64,000 nt of DNA from Thiothrix subterranea (GCF_030930995.1 NZ_CP133217.1:248001-312000); one strand, 5' to 3'; counted from the stretch's first letter, positions 8,484 to 17,730 are shown. Numbers and translations are program-made. The notes: a model not told the origin generated them from the sequence alone.

Positions 8484-8587
8484 TCAACGGTAGGGCAAAT
8501 GCCCTAAAACGCCCCCGGCTGACCCTTTGCCGCCTGCTAAAGATTAATATAGGCTAATATACTCTGATCAAGACCCAACCAGAGTGA

Positions 8588-9664
8588 ATGCCCGTGTTCC
8601 ATAAAATAACGCCTAGCCTATTGAGCTTAGCCTTGCTGCTTCCCAGCATCGCCACCGCCGCCGCCATTATTCCCATGCCAGCGGAACAACGCAGTGCGCT
8701 CGGCATCGAGGTCACGCCACTCACCACCTCCAGCGCCAACACCGCACTGGAAGTGAATGCACAAGTGATGCTACCCCCCGCCAGTGTGCGCGTGGTCGCC
8801 GCACCCGCCGATGGGCTAATCACCACCTTACTGCATCAAGCCGGTGAAACCGTGAAAGCCGGTGACAAAGTAGCTTCGCTTTCCTCCCCAGACGTGGTGG
8901 AAGCGCAACGCCAATACTTGCAAGCTCGCCTCAAATACCAACTCGCCGCCGACAATGCCGCCCGCGACCAACGGCTGGCGGATCAAGGGCTAATCGCCAA
9001 AAACACCTGGCTGCTAACCCAAAACGACGTCAAATTAGCGCAAGCCGATCAGGAAGCCGCGATTGCCACCTTACGCTTGCTAGGCGTTAAACCCGGCAGC
9101 GAAAGTGCCGAAATCACCCTAACCGCCCCCATCAGCGGCTGGATACTGGAAACCCTAGTCGAACCGGGGCAACGGGTCGAAGCCCCCGCCGCGCTGGTCA
9201 AAATCGGCAATTTGCGCCAACTCAGTTTAGAAATTCCCCTCACCCCCGCACAAGCCAAAGACGTGCAAGCGGGGCAAACCGTCACAATCCGCGACAGCCA
9301 ACTCAGCGGCACCGTCCGCGCCTTGCAACCCGCCTTGGATAATGCCCAAAACGTCATCGTGCGAGCAGACATAACCCAAGAAGACAGCACCACCCTGCAT
9401 CCGGGGCAAACCGTCAAAGTCACCTTGCAAAGCAGCAGCAATGCAGGGGAAGCCGCCGCCAGCATCCCCACCAGCGGCTTGGTATGGTCGGGCGATCAAG
9501 CATATGTGTTCACCGAAAGTGCAGAGGGTTTCACCCCAACCGCCGTCAAAATTGTGCAACAAAACGACACCCAAGCCACCATTAGCGGCTTGCCAGCCGA
9601 CAGCCGCATTGCCACCAAAGGCGTTGCTGCCCTCAAAGCCAAGTGGCAAGAGGCGGAGGAATAA
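8588..9664 (+). CDS. RND efflux periplasmic adaptor, heavy-metal type (CusB/CzcB-like)
   Basis: 358 residues with a signal peptide (about 1-24). A biotinyl-lipoyl-like segment (VVAAPADGLITTLLHQAGETVKAGDKVASL), a helical hairpin (VVEAQRQYLQARLKYQLAADN), and a second lipoyl half (ITLTAPISGWILETLVEPGQRV) are followed by a beta-barrel domain. This is the membrane-fusion protein architecture. It stops 3 nt before the RND pump gene. It would link the inner membrane pump to an outer membrane channel, but no outer membrane factor gene is found in the window. Which metal is carried cannot be read from this sequence. Confidence 0.88.
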   Translation: MPVFHKITPSLLSLALLLPSIATAAAIIPMPAEQRSALGIEVTPLTTSSANTALEVNAQVMLPPASVRVVAAPADGLITTLLHQAGETVKAGDKVASLSSPDVVEAQRQYLQARLKYQLAADNAARDQRLADQGLIAKNTWLLTQNDVKLAQADQEAAIATLRLLGVKPGSESAEITLTAPISGWILETLVEPGQRVEAPAALVKIGNLRQLSLEIPLTPAQAKDVQAGQTVTIRDSQLSGTVRALQPALDNAQNVIVRADITQEDSTTLHPGQTVKVTLQSSSNAGEAAASIPTSGLVWSGDQAYVFTESAEGFTPTAVKIVQQNDTQATISGLPADSRIATKGVAALKAKWQEAEE

Positions 9665-9667
9665 CCC

Positions 9668-12600
9668 ATGCTTAACTGGCTCACTGAATTTTCCCTCGCA
9701 CAACGCTGGCTGATTCTCGGTCTGACCGTGCTATTGACTGTGTTTGGTGTCCGCACCTTTCAGGAACTGCCGATTGATGCGTTTCCTGACGTATCCACCA
9801 CGCAAGTCAAGCTGATCCTCAAAGCCCCCGGCATGACCCCCGAAGAGGTCGAAGCGCGAATTGCCCAACCCGTCGAAACCGAATTGCTGGGGATTCCCAA
9901 CCAAGTCGTGTTGCGCAGTGTCTCCAAATACGCCCTCACCGACATCACCCTCGACTTTGCCGAGGGCACGGACATTTACTGGGCGCGTAGCCAAGTCGCG
10001 GAACGCTTTGCCAACGTCAAAAACGATTTGCCTGACAATGTGACCGGCGGTTTAGCCCCGATTTCCACCCCGCTCTCCGAAATTTTCATGTTCACCGTGG
10101 AAGGCGACTTGCCCCTGCAAGACAAACGCACCTTGCTGGACTGGACAATTCGCCCACAACTTCGCGCCCTGCCCGGTGTTGCCGATGTCAACGCGCTGGG
10201 CGGACGTGCCACCACCTTTGAAATCACCCCCGATTTAGCCGCGCTCAACGCCCGTCACTTAACCTTGGACGATTTGCGTACCGCGCTGAACACCAATATC
10301 CGCAACGATGGCGCGGGGCGCGTCAATGAAGGCGAAGAAACGTGGGTGGTGCGTATCGAAAGTGGCATCAACGGGCTGGACGACTTGCGCCACATTGTCA
10401 TCAAAAGCGTGGACGGCGTACCCGTCACCGTCGGGCAAGTCGCGCAAGTCACCCTCGGCGAACTCACCCGTTACGGCGCAGTCACCCAAAACGGCAAGGG
10501 CGAAGCGGTCGAAGGTTTGGTACTGAGCTTGCGCGGCGCAAATGCGGGGCAACTCACCACCAATATTAAAACCAAACTCGCGGAAATCAGCCAAACCTTG
10601 CCGCCCGGTGTCACCATTGAGCCGTTTTACGATCGCTCCACCCTCGTCGATAAAGCCATCCACACCGTCAGCAAAGCCTTGCTGGAAGCGTTTGTCTTGG
10701 TCGGCATTATTCTGTTCGCGTTCTTGGGTAACTTGCGGGCGGCATTCGTGGTGGCGTTGATTTTGCCGCTGTCGGTGTTAGGCACGTTCATTTTGATGCG
10801 CCAATTTGGTTTATCTGCCAACTTAATGAGTTTGGGCGGTTTAGCCATTGCCATTGGCTTACTAGTGGATGCGGCGGTAGTGATTGTCGAAAATATCGTG
10901 GCACATCTGGCGCATGACGATGAAAAAGCCAAAACCCCGCAACGCCAAAAAGTCCTGTGGGCAGTGCAAGAAGTGTCCTCCCCCGTCAGTATCGGCATTG
11001 TCATTATTGCCTTGGTGTTCCTCCCATTGCTGACGCTGGAAGGGTTGGAAGGCAAGCTGTTCTCGCCGGTCGCACTGACCATTGTTTTCGCGCTGTCCAT
11101 TTCCTTGCTATTGGCATTGACGGTCATTCCGGTACTCGCGTCGTGGTTGCTCAAGCAAGCGGCGCACAATGATCCGTGGTTATTGCGCGTGTCGCGCCGC
11201 GTGTACTTGCCAGTGTTAGATGCCGCTTTGAAACGCCCTAGCTTGATTTACATCCTGACCATCGCGGTGATGTTAGGCGCAGGCGCTACTTACCCCTTGA
11301 TTGGTAAAACCTTTATGCCGACGATGGATGAGGGCGACTTGCTGGTGCAATTGGAAAAACTGCCCTCGATCAGTCTGGATCAAAGCGTCGCAACCGACTT
11401 GCGGGTACAACAAGCCTTGCTGGATAGCATCCCAGAAATTGAGCGCATCGTCGCACGGGTCGGCTCGGATGAACTCGGTCTTGACCCAATGAGCCTGAAT
11501 GAAACCGACAGCTTTCTGGTGTTAAAGCCCCGCGAAACCTGGCGAACGCCGGATAAAGAATGGCTGCAAGAAGAAATCCGCCAAGTGTTGGAGAAATTCC
11601 CCGGTGTGGGTTACAACTTCACCCAACCGATTGATATGCGCGTTTCCGAAATGCTGACCGGCAGTCGTGGCGATGTCGCCATCAAAATTTTCGGCACGGA
11701 TCTAGCGGTGTTAGGTGATCTGGCACAACAAATCGTGACGATTTTGGAGAAAATTCCCGGTGCATCCGACGTTTACACCCAGAAAAACGCGGGGGTGCAA
11801 TACCTGCGTGCCGAAATTGACCGCCAAGCCGCCGGACGCTTTGGGCTATCGGTAGACGACATTGCCAGCCTATTACGCACCCAGCTCGAAGGTGAAATCA
11901 TTGGGATTATCCAGCAAGAAGGGCGGCGCATTCCGCTGCAATTGCGCGGTTCTGCCGAATTGCGCCAAGCACCCCAAGCCTTGCAGCAAATCCGCCTGAC
12001 GCTTCCTGACGGGCGCATTATCAGCCTTGATCAAGTGGCAAAACTCGTCCGCACCGAAGGTCCCGTGGCGATTAAACGTGAAAATGCAGGGCGTTTCGTG
12101 GTGGCACAAAGCAATGTGGCGGGGCGCGATTTGGTGAGTTTTGTGGAAGAAGCCCAAGCTGCCGTCGCCGCTAACGTGACCTTGCCGACCGGCTACAGCA
12201 TTACGTGGGGCGGGCAATTCGAGAACCAGCAACGGGCAGCGCAACGCTTGTTGATTGTGGTGCCGATTGCGCTTGCCATGATTGGCTTGCTGCTGTTTTT
12301 GACGTTTCGGGATGTGCGCCAAACCGTTCTGGTGATGGCGAATGTGCCTTTGGCGTTGATTGGTGGCATTTTTAGTCTGGGGATTTCTGGGCAATATTTA
12401 TCCGTACCCGCGTCGGTAGGCTTCATTGCATTGCTGGGGATTGCGGTACTCAATGGCGTGGTATTGGTGACATTTTTCAACCAATTGCACCAGCAAGGCT
12501 ACCGTGGAACGGCGGTGGTGCGCGAAGGGGCATTACGCCGCCTGCGCCCGGTATTGATGACCGCCAGTATTGCGGCTTGGGGTTTAGTGCCGTTGTTATT

Positions 12601-12763
12601 CGCCACCGGCCCCGGCTCAGAAATTCAGAAACCGCTGGCAACGGTGGTGATCGGCGGGTTGGTTAGTGCGACAACCTTGACGCTGATTTTGTTGCCGCTG
12701 CTGTACCGCCAGTTTGTGCTGAAGGGTGAAAAATCCCGTATGCCTACCGAACAACACCATTAA
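9668..12763 (+). CDS. Heavy-metal efflux RND permease (CusA/CzcA-like)
   Basis: 1031 residues, the usual length for an RND inner membrane pump. It has an N-terminal helix, the two large periplasmic loops, and 12 membrane helices. The TM4 motif IGLLVDAAVVIVENIV contains the proton-relay Asp; the DAA form resembles CusA more than the DGA form of CzcA, so a monovalent metal is possible but not proven. A MRVSEMLTGSRGDVAIKIFGTD segment is typical of metal-type RND pumps. GGAGGA lies before the start. It forms an operon with the adaptor and a small lipoprotein. Confidence 0.9.
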   Translation: MLNWLTEFSLAQRWLILGLTVLLTVFGVRTFQELPIDAFPDVSTTQVKLILKAPGMTPEEVEARIAQPVETELLGIPNQVVLRSVSKYALTDITLDFAEGTDIYWARSQVAERFANVKNDLPDNVTGGLAPISTPLSEIFMFTVEGDLPLQDKRTLLDWTIRPQLRALPGVADVNALGGRATTFEITPDLAALNARHLTLDDLRTALNTNIRNDGAGRVNEGEETWVVRIESGINGLDDLRHIVIKSVDGVPVTVGQVAQVTLGELTRYGAVTQNGKGEAVEGLVLSLRGANAGQLTTNIKTKLAEISQTLPPGVTIEPFYDRSTLVDKAIHTVSKALLEAFVLVGIILFAFLGNLRAAFVVALILPLSVLGTFILMRQFGLSANLMSLGGLAIAIGLLVDAAVVIVENIVAHLAHDDEKAKTPQRQKVLWAVQEVSSPVSIGIVIIALVFLPLLTLEGLEGKLFSPVALTIVFALSISLLLALTVIPVLASWLLKQAAHNDPWLLRVSRRVYLPVLDAALKRPSLIYILTIAVMLGAGATYPLIGKTFMPTMDEGDLLVQLEKLPSISLDQSVATDLRVQQALLDSIPEIERIVARVGSDELGLDPMSLNETDSFLVLKPRETWRTPDKEWLQEEIRQVLEKFPGVGYNFTQPIDMRVSEMLTGSRGDVAIKIFGTDLAVLGDLAQQIVTILEKIPGASDVYTQKNAGVQYLRAEIDRQAAGRFGLSVDDIASLLRTQLEGEIIGIIQQEGRRIPLQLRGSAELRQAPQALQQIRLTLPDGRIISLDQVAKLVRTEGPVAIKRENAGRFVVAQSNVAGRDLVSFVEEAQAAVAANVTLPTGYSITWGGQFENQQRAAQRLLIVVPIALAMIGLLLFLTFRDVRQTVLVMANVPLALIGGIFSLGISGQYLSVPASVGFIALLGIAVLNGVVLVTFFNQLHQQGYRGTAVVREGALRRLRPVLMTASIAAWGLVPLLFATGPGSEIQKPLATVVIGGLVSATTLTLILLPLLYRQFVLKGEKSRMPTEQHH

Positions 12764-12780
12764 CTTACCGGAGATTTCGC

Positions 12781-13188
12781 ATGTTTAAACCTAGCTGGCT
12801 GATTGCGTTAGCGCTATTACCGATCATGACTGCTTGTACCACTCATCCGCTGGTGGCGGACAACGCCGAGACGCTGTTTACCACCAACACACAGGCGGCA
12901 GCGGTGGCGTTTCGCTCCTTGCGGGTGGAAAACGACGCGAATGGCGCGAAAACGACCATCAAAGGGCAAATCCACCGCACCGGACGCGACCCGGTACATT
13001 TCGGGCATGTCGATTACGCCGTACTGGATGCCAACGGTAAAGTGCGCGAAACAGGCTGGGTGGAACATTCTTCTGCCATCCGCCTGCGCAATACGCACCG
13101 ACCGTCGTTGTTCAGTATTGGGTTGAAACAGCCGTTAGCCGTGGGGGAAAAAGTGCAGTTGACCTACCACACGGGTAGCCATCTCTGA
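12781..13188 (+). CDS. Small lipoprotein after the metal RND pump
   Basis: 135 residues with a signal peptide and lipobox (LLPIMTAC). It starts 17 nt after the pump with a GGAG ribosome-binding site, so it is part of that operon. The mature protein is predicted to be mainly beta (TTIKGQIHRTGRDPVHFGHVD), with several His residues that could bind metal. I do not recognise a named family. A periplasmic accessory role in metal efflux is inferred from position only. Confidence 0.7.
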   Translation: MFKPSWLIALALLPIMTACTTHPLVADNAETLFTTNTQAAAVAFRSLRVENDANGAKTTIKGQIHRTGRDPVHFGHVDYAVLDANGKVRETGWVEHSSAIRLRNTHRPSLFSIGLKQPLAVGEKVQLTYHTGSHL

Positions 13189-13224
13189 ACAATAACGCAT
13201 TTGCCGGATAAGGCTGCGGATTGA

Positions 13225-13902
13225 TTAACGACCGCGCCCTTGCCCGTTGCCACGTCCACCACCTTGCCCACCGCCCTGACCGCGTTCCGTGGCGCTATTG
13301 ATGATCGCATCAACTTCCGCTTGTGGCATGGTTTGCGCCTGATACGTTAGACCTTGGCGTTGAATCTGCCCAACAAACGCTCGTAGGTGATTGCGTGACG
13401 CTCGCATCAGGTTGTCGTAAGTGTTGAGAAGATCGGGGCGGGTGGTTTCACGCATGGATTTTTGCAAGTCCACAATATCCACTTCCTCAATCAACGCACC
13501 GACGTACAGCGCATCCAAGGCGGAGGTTTGTCCACGCGCCATTAGCGTTGCGTACAAGGCTGCCAAATCCGTATTCTGGAACACGCCGACGGCATCATTG
13601 GTCACAGGGTCAGCAATGCGGTAGGTTTGCAGCAAGGCTTTGACTTTATCGGTATGTTGTTGTTCGGATTGGGAAATATTGTTAAACACTGGCAATTGCC
13701 ATTGCTGATACAGGCTGATGTACGCATCCCGCGCCAATTTTTCTTCCTCGCGCATGAAACGCAGGGATTGGGTTTCAGCGGCGCTCAATACCTGAGCTTG
13801 CGCTTGCTGCTGCCCGTTGCCTTTGGCAAACGTGGGTGTGGTCAACAGACCTGTGCAAGCGATAGCAATCATGCCTGCGATGAGTGTTTTACGGAATGTC
13901 AT
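13225..13902 (-). CDS. Exported DUF2202 ferritin-like protein, copy 1
   Basis: 225 residues with a signal peptide (about 1-26). The body is a DUF2202 ferritin-like four-helix domain: REEEKLARDAYISLYQQW, QSEQQHTDKVKALLQTY, EEVDIVDLQKSM and YDNLMRASRNHLRAFVGQI carry the Glu/His residues expected of a di-metal site. The C-terminal 20 or so residues are Gly/Gln/Arg-rich low complexity. It follows a paralogue 47 nt upstream on the same strand. The function of DUF2202 is not established; metal or peroxide handling in the periplasm is plausible. Confidence 0.85.
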   Translation of the reverse strand: MTFRKTLIAGMIAIACTGLLTTPTFAKGNGQQQAQAQVLSAAETQSLRFMREEEKLARDAYISLYQQWQLPVFNNISQSEQQHTDKVKALLQTYRIADPVTNDAVGVFQNTDLAALYATLMARGQTSALDALYVGALIEEVDIVDLQKSMRETTRPDLLNTYDNLMRASRNHLRAFVGQIQRQGLTYQAQTMPQAEVDAIINSATERGQGGGQGGGRGNGQGRGR

Positions 13903-13949
13903 GGGGATATTTCCTTGTATTTATGATTGGGGGGTAACAGTTGTCGCCG

Positions 13950-14711
13950 TTATTTGCCGCATTGCTCTTCGGGGCTGTTGACGATGGCATCGACGGTGGC
14001 TTGTGGAATGACTTGCGCTTGGTAATCCACGCCGTTTTTCTCAATTTGCCCCACGAATGAGCGCAAATGGTTGCGTGAACCGCACATCAAGTTGGTGTAG
14101 GCGACAATAATATCGGCGGGTTTGCTGCCAGCGTTGGCTTCGTCGATGGCTTCTTGCAAATCGTTAATGTCGAATTCTTCGATGAAACCGCCCACCAGTA
14201 ACCCGTCATTCAGCGAAGTAGAGCCGCGCATGACCAAATCTTGGTACAGCCCCAGCAATACGGGGTCAGTGAATGCGCCGATGGTGTCGATCACTACAGG
14301 GTCTTGCAGATTGTAGGTATCAACCAGCGTTCCCATCACATCCATGTGTTGCTGTTCGCTATTGAGGGCGATGTTTTGGAAAGTTTTAGTACCCCACTTG
14401 TTGAAGAGCGTGAGGTAAACGTCACGTGCCAGCTTTTCTTCTTCGCGCACGAATAGCAGCGTGGCGGTTTCGTCGGCTGTCAGCGTAGTGGTTGTGCTGG
14501 GCGTGGTGATGGTAGTCGCATCATCTGTAACGCTGGCAGTCGCATCATCCGCATCGGTAGTGCTGGCTGTTGCAGCGTCCACAACAGACGCTGCCGCAGC
14601 AGCCGCCGTTGTGGTGAGTGCGGTAGTATCAGCAGCGCTGCTACCACACCCAACCAACAACGTGACGGCACAAGCCAACAGCGCATGACGGGTCAGGGTT
14701 AAGGTTTTCAT
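13950..14711 (-). CDS. DUF2202 ferritin-like lipoprotein, copy 2
   Basis: 253 residues. The signal peptide ends with a lipobox (LLVGC), so unlike copy 1 it is lipid-anchored. A linker of about 70 residues made almost only of Ala, Thr, Asp and Val leads to a DUF2202 domain (REEEKLARDVYLTLFNKWG; SEQQHMDVMGTLVDTY; EEFDINDLQEAI; SRNHLRSFVGQIEKNG). The tail has two Cys (one in MCGSRNHL, one in EEQCGK) that could pair. It lies 73 nt downstream of fccB copy 1 and may belong to that transcript. Confidence 0.85.
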   Translation of the reverse strand: MKTLTLTRHALLACAVTLLVGCGSSAADTTALTTTAAAAAASVVDAATASTTDADDATASVTDDATTITTPSTTTTLTADETATLLFVREEEKLARDVYLTLFNKWGTKTFQNIALNSEQQHMDVMGTLVDTYNLQDPVVIDTIGAFTDPVLLGLYQDLVMRGSTSLNDGLLVGGFIEEFDINDLQEAIDEANAGSKPADIIVAYTNLMCGSRNHLRSFVGQIEKNGVDYQAQVIPQATVDAIVNSPEEQCGK

Positions 14712-14784
14712 GGTAAGTCTCCAAACAATTCAATTAATGTATGTTTGTAGACTAACCGGCTTATCTGAAATGAAGCTGAAAAAA

Positions 14785-16071
14785 TTAAGCGAAGGTATCC
14801 GCCATCAAATTGCTAAACCACTTGAGCATTTCGTCATGGTTATCCTTGTTGATACCGCTCGATTCGGTCACGCCATTGCCTGTTGGCAACATCGTACCCG
14901 TCACTGGATCGTAACGGTAAACCACCGACAACCACGATGCCGTCTTGTTGGTGATCGGGGTGTAACACGCTGAATTCGTCATCGGCGACGGATTCACGGC
15001 TTCACCCCGCAACAAATGCACGATGGCATCCGCGCACACTTTCGCTTCGGCGTTGGCAATATGCCCGGCTTTCGGCTGCGTTGTTGCCGCTGCATCACCG
15101 ATGACGTGGATATTGGGAATGGCAGATTCATAACTCAGCACGTTCACACCCGCCCAACGTCCACCCACATTAGCGAGTGCTGGAATATCGGTAATGATCT
15201 TGCCCGCCCGATGCGGTGGAATCGCGTTGACGACCTTGCCCTTGAATGCGCCAACACTGGTGTTGACCGTGCCGGTATTCGCGTCAATGCTGCTAATGCT
15301 GGCATTGGGGACGTAGGTGATGTTCTTGTGGATGTTCTTGAAGGCATACGTGAAGTTTTCCACTTCTGCCTGAATACCGGGGTTGGCATCCAACACCACG
15401 ACCTTGCCGCCCTTTTTGACCCGTTTCAGGTAATCCGCCACCACGCAAGCCCGTTCATACGGCCCCGGCGGGCAACGGTACGGTTTCGCCGGAACGGTCA
15501 GGATGAAGGTGTCGGCTTTGGTCATTGCCTTGATCTGGGTTTGCAGTGAAGTGGTTTGCACCCCTGCTTGCCATGCGTGTACCACTTTCGCCTGTGCTGC
15601 CGCTGTGCCGGACATTGGCAGTGCATCAAACGCCACACCGGGGGCAATCACTAGCCGGTCGTAAGGCAGTTTGCTGTTATCATTGAGCGTGACTTGCTGA
15701 GTGACGTAATCAATCGCGGTGACGGATTTGGTGATCAGCTTAACGCCGTACCTGCTGGTCAGTGCGCCGTATTTGTAGGACAACTGCGTGAGAGTACGTT
15801 CGCCCGTTAGCACTTTGTTACTGAAAATATTGGAAATATAGGTCGGGTTAGGTTCAACCAAGGTGACTTGTACCCCTGTTCCACCCCACAAGCGTAAGTA
15901 TTTGGCGACGGTTGTCCCCGCCATGCCGCCACCAATCACCACGACCCTGCCATTAGCGCCGGTATTGCCCGGCATGGTCACGCTGCCAGCCGCTAACACG
16001 TCAGCAAATGGAGCCATCATGCCCAATGCCGCGCCCGTACCGAGTAAACGTAAAAAGTCTCTGCGTTGCAT
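14785..16071 (-). CDS. fccB: Flavocytochrome c sulfide dehydrogenase, flavoprotein subunit, copy 1
   Basis: 428 residues. A twin-arginine signal (RRDFLRLLG, residues 3-11) directs the folded flavoprotein to the periplasm. The FAD Rossmann motif VVVIGGGMAGTT is at 43-54. Two Cys in YRCPPGPYERAC (200 and 209) and one in NSACYTP near the end correspond to the redox-active Cys region of FccB. The C-terminal part fits the FCSD flavin-binding domain. It oxidises sulfide and passes electrons to the cytochrome subunit, encoded 12 nt upstream. The start follows a G-rich ribosome-binding site. Confidence 0.93.
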   Translation of the reverse strand: MQRRDFLRLLGTGAALGMMAPFADVLAAGSVTMPGNTGANGRVVVIGGGMAGTTVAKYLRLWGGTGVQVTLVEPNPTYISNIFSNKVLTGERTLTQLSYKYGALTSRYGVKLITKSVTAIDYVTQQVTLNDNSKLPYDRLVIAPGVAFDALPMSGTAAAQAKVVHAWQAGVQTTSLQTQIKAMTKADTFILTVPAKPYRCPPGPYERACVVADYLKRVKKGGKVVVLDANPGIQAEVENFTYAFKNIHKNITYVPNASISSIDANTGTVNTSVGAFKGKVVNAIPPHRAGKIITDIPALANVGGRWAGVNVLSYESAIPNIHVIGDAAATTQPKAGHIANAEAKVCADAIVHLLRGEAVNPSPMTNSACYTPITNKTASWLSVVYRYDPVTGTMLPTGNGVTESSGINKDNHDEMLKWFSNLMADTFA

Positions 16072-16083
16072 AGCCCGCCCCTC

Positions 16084-16386
16084 TTATTTAGGTTGTTTGG
16101 AAAAATAGTCGGCGATCAGCGTGATTTCTTCCGCCGTGTAAGCCTGTGCATGGACAGCCATAATGTCCTTGCGGGCAGACTCGAACTGCATTTCTGCCAG
16201 CTCGTCGGCGATTTCATTAATGCTTTCGCCAGCCAGATGTTCCATGCCGTAACCATCCGTGCCGTGGCATTGGAAGCAATTCGAGGCGAGAAGACGTCCG
16301 GGGTGATTGAGGGTGGCGGGGTTGGCGACAGCCAAAGCGGGGAGCAGCACCGATACGGCTGCTACTGTAGTCAGTAAGCGTTTCAT
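16084..16386 (-). CDS. fccA: Flavocytochrome c sulfide dehydrogenase, monohaem cytochrome subunit, copy 1
   Basis: 100 residues with a signal peptide (about 1-22) and one class I haem motif, CFQCH at 37-41; the Met ligand is probably in the second half. Many FccA proteins are dihaem and about twice this size, so this is the short monohaem type. It is the electron acceptor for FccB, encoded next in the operon. An FNR/CRP-type palindrome lies about 90 nt upstream of the start. Confidence 0.92.
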   Translation of the reverse strand: MKRLLTTVAAVSVLLPALAVANPATLNHPGRLLASNCFQCHGTDGYGMEHLAGESINEIADELAEMQFESARKDIMAVHAQAYTAEEITLIADYFSKQPK

Positions 16387-16476
16387 GGGGTTTGCCTCTG
16401 TTATATCGTTATCGAAGCTGCAAGCTTATTGGGGATATAAATTTCTTGCATCGGGCAAATCATACGACAAACCCAT

Positions 16477-16492
16477 TTTGACCATAGTCAAA
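16477..16492. promoter_or_regulatory. FNR/CRP-family-type palindrome upstream of fccA
   Basis: TTTGACCATAGTCAAA is a perfect 16-bp palindrome (TTTGAC, 4-nt spacer, GTCAAA). The core TTGAC-N4-GTCAA has the spacing and form of FNR/CRP-superfamily sites (FNR consensus TTGAT-N4-ATCAA). It lies between the cytochrome b gene and fccA copy 1, centred about 98 nt before the fccA start, on the promoter side of fccA. A TTATAT sequence nearer the gene could be the -10 element. Binding is inferred. Confidence 0.55.
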
Positions 16493-16574
16493 TCTCATAC
16501 GGCATATGTACCATGCGTAAAAATTATCGGCATACAAAGCCCATAAAATCAATAAGTGATTTATTTTTACTCAA

Positions 16575-17186
16575 TCACCCCAAGTAAGCGAACAAAAACA
16601 CTCCGATTCCCACCACCATCACCGCCCCCAGCCAAATGTAAGCACTAACAATGCTCACAGCATTCTCTGCCTGCTTGTAGCCGGTAAACATCGCCCGCAC
16701 CAAATTTTCCCGATGCAACACACTGCTAATCAACACCCCAGCAATGTGCACCAGCACCACCACCAACATCAGATTCGCGGCGATTTCATGCAATTCCTCC
16801 ATAAAATCTTCATCACCGATTTCCCATTCCAAGCCCAGCCCGCTGACACTGATCAGCAAGCCCAACGCCAATAGCGCAAAAATCGCCACCCCACCCGCTG
16901 GATTATGCCCCACGTAATGCGGCGGCTGCTTACTCAGCAAACCCAACAAATACGCCTTCACTTGCGAAGGCGTGAAGGTAAACGCGCTGAAACGCGCATA
17001 CGCCGTTCCCACCAGCCCCCACACCAAGCGAAACACCAACAGCCCCAGCAATACATAACCCAAGGCCAAATGAATATCGCGGTAACGTTCCGATTCCGCC
17101 GTCACATACGCCCCGGCAAAGGACAACGCTAACGACCAGTGAAACACCCGTGTCGGCACATCCCATACTAAAATACGTTGCAACAT
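16575..17186 (-). CDS. Cytochrome b561-type membrane protein of the SHP operon
   Basis: 203 residues with four or five membrane helices and His residues in VFHWSLALSF, RDIHLALGY, LMLVVVLVHIAGV and NPAGG-adjacent loops that fit a diheme prokaryotic cytochrome b561 fold. It starts 12 nt after the diheme cytochrome c gene with AAGGAG before the ATG. In other bacteria SHP, diheme cytochrome c and a cytochrome b form a conserved set in which the b subunit connects the quinone pool to the periplasmic cytochromes. Confidence 0.85.
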   Translation of the reverse strand: MLQRILVWDVPTRVFHWSLALSFAGAYVTAESERYRDIHLALGYVLLGLLVFRLVWGLVGTAYARFSAFTFTPSQVKAYLLGLLSKQPPHYVGHNPAGGVAIFALLALGLLISVSGLGLEWEIGDEDFMEELHEIAANLMLVVVLVHIAGVLISSVLHRENLVRAMFTGYKQAENAVSIVSAYIWLGAVMVVGIGVFLFAYLG

Positions 17187-17198
17187 GGGGAACGCTCC

Positions 17199-17720
17199 TT
17201 AACGTGGAATTTTGATGAAATCTTCGTCGTAATTGCCCTGTTCCGCCGTGGTATGGCAAGCCGCACAATTGGAAGGGCTACTCACTCGCTTCCACACCGC
17301 AGGGGATAATTCGTCGTAATGTTCATGCACAAACCAGCGCGTTTCAGTAATGCGCAATGCTGATTTGCCTTTTGCCGCCGCGTATTTGCGCTCAGAACCG
17401 GCGTTTTGTTCCAAAAATGGCAAAATCTCGGCAATGGTGGCGGCATCCAAACTCGCATCCGTGCCGAAATGTTGCCCCAGATTACCCATGATTTCACGCC
17501 AGCCACTGGCGGGTAATAACTTCGCCGGGTACGCAAGGTGACACTCAGCGCATTCGGTTTTCCAAGAAGGTGGCATCGCCGCTGACGTCTGTTTGCTTTC
17601 GCTTTTTTCATGGTATTCATCGCCGTCATCATCCGCCGTCACCGGCAAACTGGCGACACTGCCTAATAGCAATGCCCCTAACACCCAAGTCATCACACGG
17701 TTACGCTTGATTTTTAACAT
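17199..17720 (-). CDS. Diheme cytochrome c (DHC-type)
   Basis: About 173 residues from the ATG at 17720, which has GAGG at good spacing; the ATG at 17726 is too close to it. There is a signal peptide (ends about VTA). Two haem motifs are visible, CAECH (about residue 55) and CAACH (about residue 150), with a long helical region between. This fits DHC, the electron donor of SHP. It lies between the SHP gene (10 nt upstream) and the cytochrome b gene (12 nt downstream). Confidence 0.87.
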   Translation of the reverse strand: MLKIKRNRVMTWVLGALLLGSVASLPVTADDDGDEYHEKSESKQTSAAMPPSWKTECAECHLAYPAKLLPASGWREIMGNLGQHFGTDASLDAATIAEILPFLEQNAGSERKYAAAKGKSALRITETRWFVHEHYDELSPAVWKRVSSPSNCAACHTTAEQGNYDEDFIKIPR

Positions 17721-17730
17721 TGTCATGCCC

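Noticed and set aside
8491-8506. Palindrome TAGGGC-AAAT-GCCCTA after LuxR copy 1
   Set aside because: A perfect short hairpin without T-run; it could be an operator or part of a trailer, but there is no further support.
10627-11169. A - strand open frame of 180 codons inside the metal RND gene
   Set aside because: Shadow of the RND permease, which is full length and in frame.
15016-15549. A + strand open frame of 177 codons opposite fccB copy 1
   Set aside because: The fccB frame is certain from Tat signal, FAD motif and Cys sites.
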